DNA of 64,000 nt, taken from a bacterium 1xD8-48. GTDB taxonomy: Bacteria; Bacillota; Clostridia; Lachnospirales; Lachnospiraceae. The notes beneath the pieces were generated by a model, which ran no database searches, was not told the origin of the DNA, and worked only from the letters and a program-made list of their open reading frames with translations. Positions 60,569 through 64,000 of this stretch are shown one piece after another; the stretch's first letter is position 1; each line of letters starts with the position of its first letter. Made by a program: the position numbers and the translations under genes. Location: NCBI GenBank assembly GCA_009917455.1, contig QZDS01000020.1, positions 1 through 64,000 of the forward strand, in the 5' to 3' direction.

Positions 60569-61744
60569 ATGGAGCTTATAAATAATAAAGTAAATCTGGA
60601 GAATATTTTAGAGGACTGCGAAGGATGCGTGATATATGGCGCAGGACTGGTGGGAACGTGTATAGTTCAATATCTGATAAAGGAAAAGTTATCATCCAAA
60701 GTAATCTGTGTGGCAGTAAAAAGCAAAGAAAAAAACCCGTCAGCAATTATGGGAATTGATGTGTGCAAGTTAAGTGAACTGGAAGTTTACAAAGAAAGGT
60801 ATATATTTCTTATTGCAACGCTGGAGCATCTCCATAAGGGGATTAAGAAAGAATTGGAGGAGTTTGGCTGTAAAAGGACAGCCGGTATTTCCAATGCCTG
60901 CTATGCAGAAATCAGGGAACAGGTAAATGATTTTACACCGGATATTTTGTGTGCAATTCAAAAAGGAATGGCAAACATATATGATAGTATGTCGCTGCTA
61001 TATAAGAAAATAGACGAAATAAGGTACGGATTATCTTATGAGCTGTCTCTCCTGATTGAAGAACAGAATGAAATCAGGGATGTAAATACGAAAGCGTTTG
61101 CCGGATATCAGAATTGTTATTATGGAAAAGATGTTGTGATTGTGGCTACAGGACCGTCGTTAAATGATTATCAACCCATTGAGGGGGCAATCCATATCGG
61201 AGTGAATACTGCATATAAAAACCCCGGCATTGCATTGGATTATTTATTTGCTCAGGACGGAAGGGATGAATATTTAAAGAGCGGAAAATTTGAAGGCATT
61301 GAGAATACCGGATGTAAAATATTTTTGGGAAGGCTTTCCAAAAGAGCGCAAAGCGAATATATGGAATTCCCCGAAACATACCGGTTAAAGGAAAACGTAA
61401 AAGATTATATTTTGGACCATGCATGGACGGAGGAAAGGATTTACAGAGATATTTGCAGCCATCCTGTATCCGGCGGATACTCAGTCACATTTTCGGCACT
61501 TCATTTTGCTTTATATACTTATCCGAAAAGAATATACCTGGTGGGGTGTGATAATGCGCCCACCGGGTATTACGACGGTACAGTCGAAAAAAACTGTTTG
61601 ATTGAAAATGAAACCGCAGAGAGATTAAAAGAACATTTTCTGGAAATGAAAAGATTTGCACAGATGCATTATCCGGAGACAGAAATTATATCTGTGAATC
61701 CGGTTGGATTAAAAGGGGTATTTAAAGACAGGTATATAAAATAG
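60569..61744 (+). CDS. Maf/DUF115-like glycosyltransferase-type protein (MptE-like fold)
   Basis: This 391-residue protein begins with a Rossmann-like segment (CEGCVIYGAGLVGTCIVQYLIKE). The C-terminal half has the DUF115/MptE-like pattern: VVIVATGPSLNDYQPIEGAIHIGVNTAYKNPGIALDYLFAQDGRDE, HPVSGGYSVTFSALHFALYTYPKRIYLVGCDNAPTGYYDG. This fold is shared with motility-associated factors that attach nonulosonic acids to flagellin. Beside a CsrA-like gene and a CMP-sugar synthetase, it is a good candidate for the glycan transferase. The ribosome site is weak and a 58-base gap precedes the gene. Confidence 0.72.
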   Translation: MELINNKVNLENILEDCEGCVIYGAGLVGTCIVQYLIKEKLSSKVICVAVKSKEKNPSAIMGIDVCKLSELEVYKERYIFLIATLEHLHKGIKKELEEFGCKRTAGISNACYAEIREQVNDFTPDILCAIQKGMANIYDSMSLLYKKIDEIRYGLSYELSLLIEEQNEIRDVNTKAFAGYQNCYYGKDVVIVATGPSLNDYQPIEGAIHIGVNTAYKNPGIALDYLFAQDGRDEYLKSGKFEGIENTGCKIFLGRLSKRAQSEYMEFPETYRLKENVKDYILDHAWTEERIYRDICSHPVSGGYSVTFSALHFALYTYPKRIYLVGCDNAPTGYYDGTVEKNCLIENETAERLKEHFLEMKRFAQMHYPETEIISVNPVGLKGVFKDRYIK

Positions 61745-61764
61745 TGTGGACAGGTGAGGAGATT

Positions 61765-63231
61765 ATGATAAATATAGTAATCTTTGGTATAGGTGAAACG
61801 TATGCTAACAGAAGAAATTTTTTCAGAGAAAACAGTGACAGAGTTCGTATAGTGGCTTTTTTGGATAATAATACAGGAGTTCAGGGAAAAGAAATGGATG
61901 GAATTATGATTTATTCCCCTGAAGATATAAAAAAGCTTTGTTATGATGGCATTGTGATATTGAGTAAAAAATTCGGACAGGAAATGGCAGAGCAGCTATC
62001 TGCGTCAGGGATAGAGCAGGATGTTATCTGGAATTTTTATACGCTAAAGCTGAACGCACTAAAAGGGAAAAGGACATTACACTGTGGTAATAAAGCTATT
62101 TGCAAATCGAATAGGAAAAAAATACTGGTTATCTCCACGGAGATGGGGTTTAATGGCGGAACTATGGTGGCTGTTTACGCGGCTCTGGCATTGCAGAATA
62201 TGGGATATGAGGTAATGATAGCTGCGCCATGTATATGTGAAAAACTATTGGAAGAGATAAAAGCGTTGGGGCTTAACATTACGATATGGGATTGCCTGCC
62301 GTATATTTTTCAGGAAGATGAGGAATGGATACGCTACTATGATATTGTAATAGTGAATGTTTTTCAAATGATGAATTGTGCTTTTGAAATCAGTAAAATA
62401 CGACCGGTATTATGGTGGATACATGAAGACAGGTCGGTTTGGAAGAGCTTTTATCAGGATACCCAGAAAGAATTCCATGAAATAAACACATTGGAATGGA
62501 TGGACAGGTTAGAGGTGTTGGGTGTCAGTGAAATAGCGAAGGAAGCATTCAATTATTTTTATCCGTCTGTTATTGAAAGAATACTTCCGTTTGGAATTCC
62601 AGACAGGTTTGAAAATGAAAACACGGGGAAACCTGAATTTGCGCATAATAAAATAGTATTTGCCGTAACAGCAGGATTTTCAATATACAAAGGGCAAAGT
62701 GTGCTTGTAGAGGCTGTAAAAAAACTTTCAATTCAGGAAAAAGAAGCCATAGAAATATGGTTCATAGGGCCAAGCGGACAGAATAAGCAGGAATTAGAAG
62801 ACATATGTACAGAAAAAGATAATATGAAATTTCTCGGGCTATTGTCCCATGAAGAAATTATAGGTATTTTGCCTCAGATAGATGTCCTGGTTTGTCCCTC
62901 CCTGATTGAAACAATGTCCATGTCAACAATAGAGGGAATGATGTTTGAAAAATTATGTATAGCAACTGACATGACAGGTATTGCTGAGTATATAGATGAC
63001 GGAAAAAACGGATTTGTTGTAAAAGCGAATGATTCTAACAAATTAGCAGAGTGTATGTCATGGATTATAAATAACAGGAGAAAGTGGGAGCCAATAAGGA
63101 AAGAAGCAAGAAAAACATTTGAAAACGAATTTATCTTAGAAAGATTTGGTCAGAGGCTCGAAGAAGAATTAAATAATTGTCAGGAGAAATTTTATGAAAA
63201 TACTATCAATGTATCTTCCACAATATCATAG
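61765..63231 (+). CDS. Glycosyltransferase family 4 with N-terminal nucleotide-binding-like domain
   Basis: This 488-residue protein has an N-terminal Rossmann-like segment (INIVIFGIGETYANRRNFFRENSDRVRIVAFLDNNTGVQGKEMDGIMIYSPED, about 1-100), similar to the start of the preceding gene. A GT4/GT-B enzyme follows: VISTEMGFNGGTMVAVYAALALQNMGYEV, then donor-side motifs FAVTAGFSIYKGQSVLVEAV, VLVCPSLIETMSMSTIEGMMFEKLCIATDMTGIAEYI. ATG 61765 follows TGAGGAG; a GTG at 61744 would add seven residues. It overlaps the next gene by 38 bases. Confidence 0.85.
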   Translation: MINIVIFGIGETYANRRNFFRENSDRVRIVAFLDNNTGVQGKEMDGIMIYSPEDIKKLCYDGIVILSKKFGQEMAEQLSASGIEQDVIWNFYTLKLNALKGKRTLHCGNKAICKSNRKKILVISTEMGFNGGTMVAVYAALALQNMGYEVMIAAPCICEKLLEEIKALGLNITIWDCLPYIFQEDEEWIRYYDIVIVNVFQMMNCAFEISKIRPVLWWIHEDRSVWKSFYQDTQKEFHEINTLEWMDRLEVLGVSEIAKEAFNYFYPSVIERILPFGIPDRFENENTGKPEFAHNKIVFAVTAGFSIYKGQSVLVEAVKKLSIQEKEAIEIWFIGPSGQNKQELEDICTEKDNMKFLGLLSHEEIIGILPQIDVLVCPSLIETMSMSTIEGMMFEKLCIATDMTGIAEYIDDGKNGFVVKANDSNKLAECMSWIINNRRKWEPIRKEARKTFENEFILERFGQRLEEELNNCQEKFYENTINVSSTIS

Positions 63232-64000
63232 GGTCAAAGAGAATGATGAATGGTGGGGGGAGGGATATACGGACTGGGTCAGTGCAAAAAATGCAGTTCC
63301 GTTATATGAGGGGCATTATCAGCCTCATATTCCTGAGAATCAGTATTATTACGATTTAACAGATAAAGAGGCGTTGGAATGGCAAGTGTCTTTGATGAAA
63401 AAGTATGGAATAGATGGACAATGCATATATCATTATTGGTTTAAAGATGGAAGACAAATTCTGGAAAAGCCGGCGGAAAAACTTTTGGAATGGAAAGAAA
63501 TTGCTATGCCCTTTTGTTTTAGCTGGGCCAATCAAAGCTGGGCAAACAGTTGGAGTGCAGTAAAAGGTGCAAATGTATGGTGTGATGTAAGGGAAAATAA
63601 GAGGAAAAATGATAATGACAATGGTATGCTTTTAGAGCAGCAATATGGTAACGAAAGAGACTGGAAGGAACATTTTGCTTATTTACTTCCTTTTTTTAAA
63701 GATAACCGGTATTTAAAAATTGATAATAAACCTGTATTTGTTTTATATCAGGCTTTGTACATAACAGTATTGGCGGAAATGGCTGAATGTTGGAATAGCT
63801 GGGCGAAAGTGGAAGGATTTGATGGAATTTATTTTATAGGGGTCAGCAATAAAGATGAATCCCTGGTAGATGCGGTATTGTATCCGGGACCACAGGCGGT
63901 GATGAGTGATATGTTCCAGGATTTACAGGGAACAGAATTAAAGATTCTGGATTATAAATCTGTGTGGGATAGATTAATAAACAAAGCATATACGGAGAAT
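63194..64000 (+). CDS. WbsX-like glycan protein, truncated by the window end
   Basis: The frame is open to the end of the window (269 codons, no stop). It starts at ATG 63194 after CAGGAGAAA and overlaps the preceding gene. The beginning MKILSMYLPQYHRVKENDEWWGEGYTDWVSAKNAVPLYEGHYQPHIP, then YDLTDKEALEWQVSLMKKYGIDGQCIYHYWFKDGR and FCFSWANQSWANSW, matches the glycosyltransferase WbsX/GH99-like domain found in many O-antigen and surface-polysaccharide clusters. The family's catalytic role is not firmly settled. It shows the glycan operon continues beyond this window. Confidence 0.85.
   Translation, partial: MKILSMYLPQYHRVKENDEWWGEGYTDWVSAKNAVPLYEGHYQPHIPENQYYYDLTDKEALEWQVSLMKKYGIDGQCIYHYWFKDGRQILEKPAEKLLEWKEIAMPFCFSWANQSWANSWSAVKGANVWCDVRENKRKNDNDNGMLLEQQYGNERDWKEHFAYLLPFFKDNRYLKIDNKPVFVLYQALYITVLAEMAECWNSWAKVEGFDGIYFIGVSNKDESLVDAVLYPGPQAVMSDMFQDLQGTELKILDYKSVWDRLINKAYTEN

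Noticed and set aside
63250..63270. G tract early in the WbsX-like gene as a slippage phase switch
   Set aside because: Only six consecutive G residues; too short for confident slippage and explained by the codons.

Overview
The window looks like chromosome from an anaerobic, low-to-mid GC Gram-positive of the Clostridia, most likely a Lachnospiraceae-type gut bacterium. The support is indirect but consistent: a Gram-positive type IV pilus operon without outer-membrane secretin genes, a T-box leader, ECF-type vitamin uptake components, a one-polypeptide PurL, strong AGGAGG ribosome sites and frequent TTG/GTG starts. No rRNA, CRISPR array, insertion sequence or prophage was seen.

Layout. (1) 0.2-23.8 kb: a LytTR response regulator and a GHKL sensor kinase, then a type IV pilus operon: pilT, a giant 3,692-residue protein with a prepilin leader, four further pilin or pilin-like genes plus a membrane-anchored accessory gene, prepilin peptidase pilD, pilC, a pilM-pilN fusion, a pilO-like gene and pilB, closed by a terminator at 23.85 kb. 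(2) 24-32 kb: housekeeping metabolism: a predicted vitamin (probably pantothenate) S component with coaX and coaBC, a TetR regulator, purL, and a second ECF S component on the minus strand. (3) 32.2-35.2 kb: tRNA-Ala(CGC), then a glycoside hydrolase gene lacking its 5' part, then an AAA/DUF4143 ATPase preceded by two 16-bp direct repeats. (4) 35.2-43.9 kb: T-box controlled methionyl-tRNA synthetase, TraX-like protein, a heterodimeric ABC exporter, an orphan MetQ-like lipoprotein and a LysR regulator. (5) 43.9-49.3 kb: mainly minus strand: an exosortase with its probable dedicated substrate (a VIT/vWA surface protein), a small PD-(D/E)XK-like protein, an ImmA/IrrE-type metallopeptidase and an M23 peptidase. 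(6) 49.5-52.1 kb: AraC regulator and GH88 unsaturated glucuronyl hydrolase. (7) 52.2-64 kb: a tyrosine recombinase flanked by inverted, nearly identical palindromic sites, then a rightward operon for surface glycan or protein glycosylation: CsrA-like protein, IspD/TarI-type cytidylyltransferase, glycerophosphotransferase-like/propeller protein, RPE-CBS fusion, CMP-sugar synthetase-like, DAHP/ulosonate synthase-like, RraA-like, Maf/DUF115-like, GT4 and a WbsX-like gene cut by the window edge.

The most interesting structure is at 52.2-53.7 kb. The recombinase gene sits between two 27-bp sites matching at 26 of 27 positions in inverted orientation. Between them, divergent from the recombinase, lies a perfect consensus promoter (TTGACA, 17 bp, TATAAT) now pointing left, away from the glycan operon and into a hairpin with a T-rich tail. 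Inversion of the roughly 1.4-kb segment would point that promoter into the CsrA/ulosonate/Maf operon. This is a sequence-based prediction of a self-contained phase switch; inversion itself has not been observed here. Second in interest are the giant GLUG-repeat pilin and the exosortase/VIT-vWA pair.
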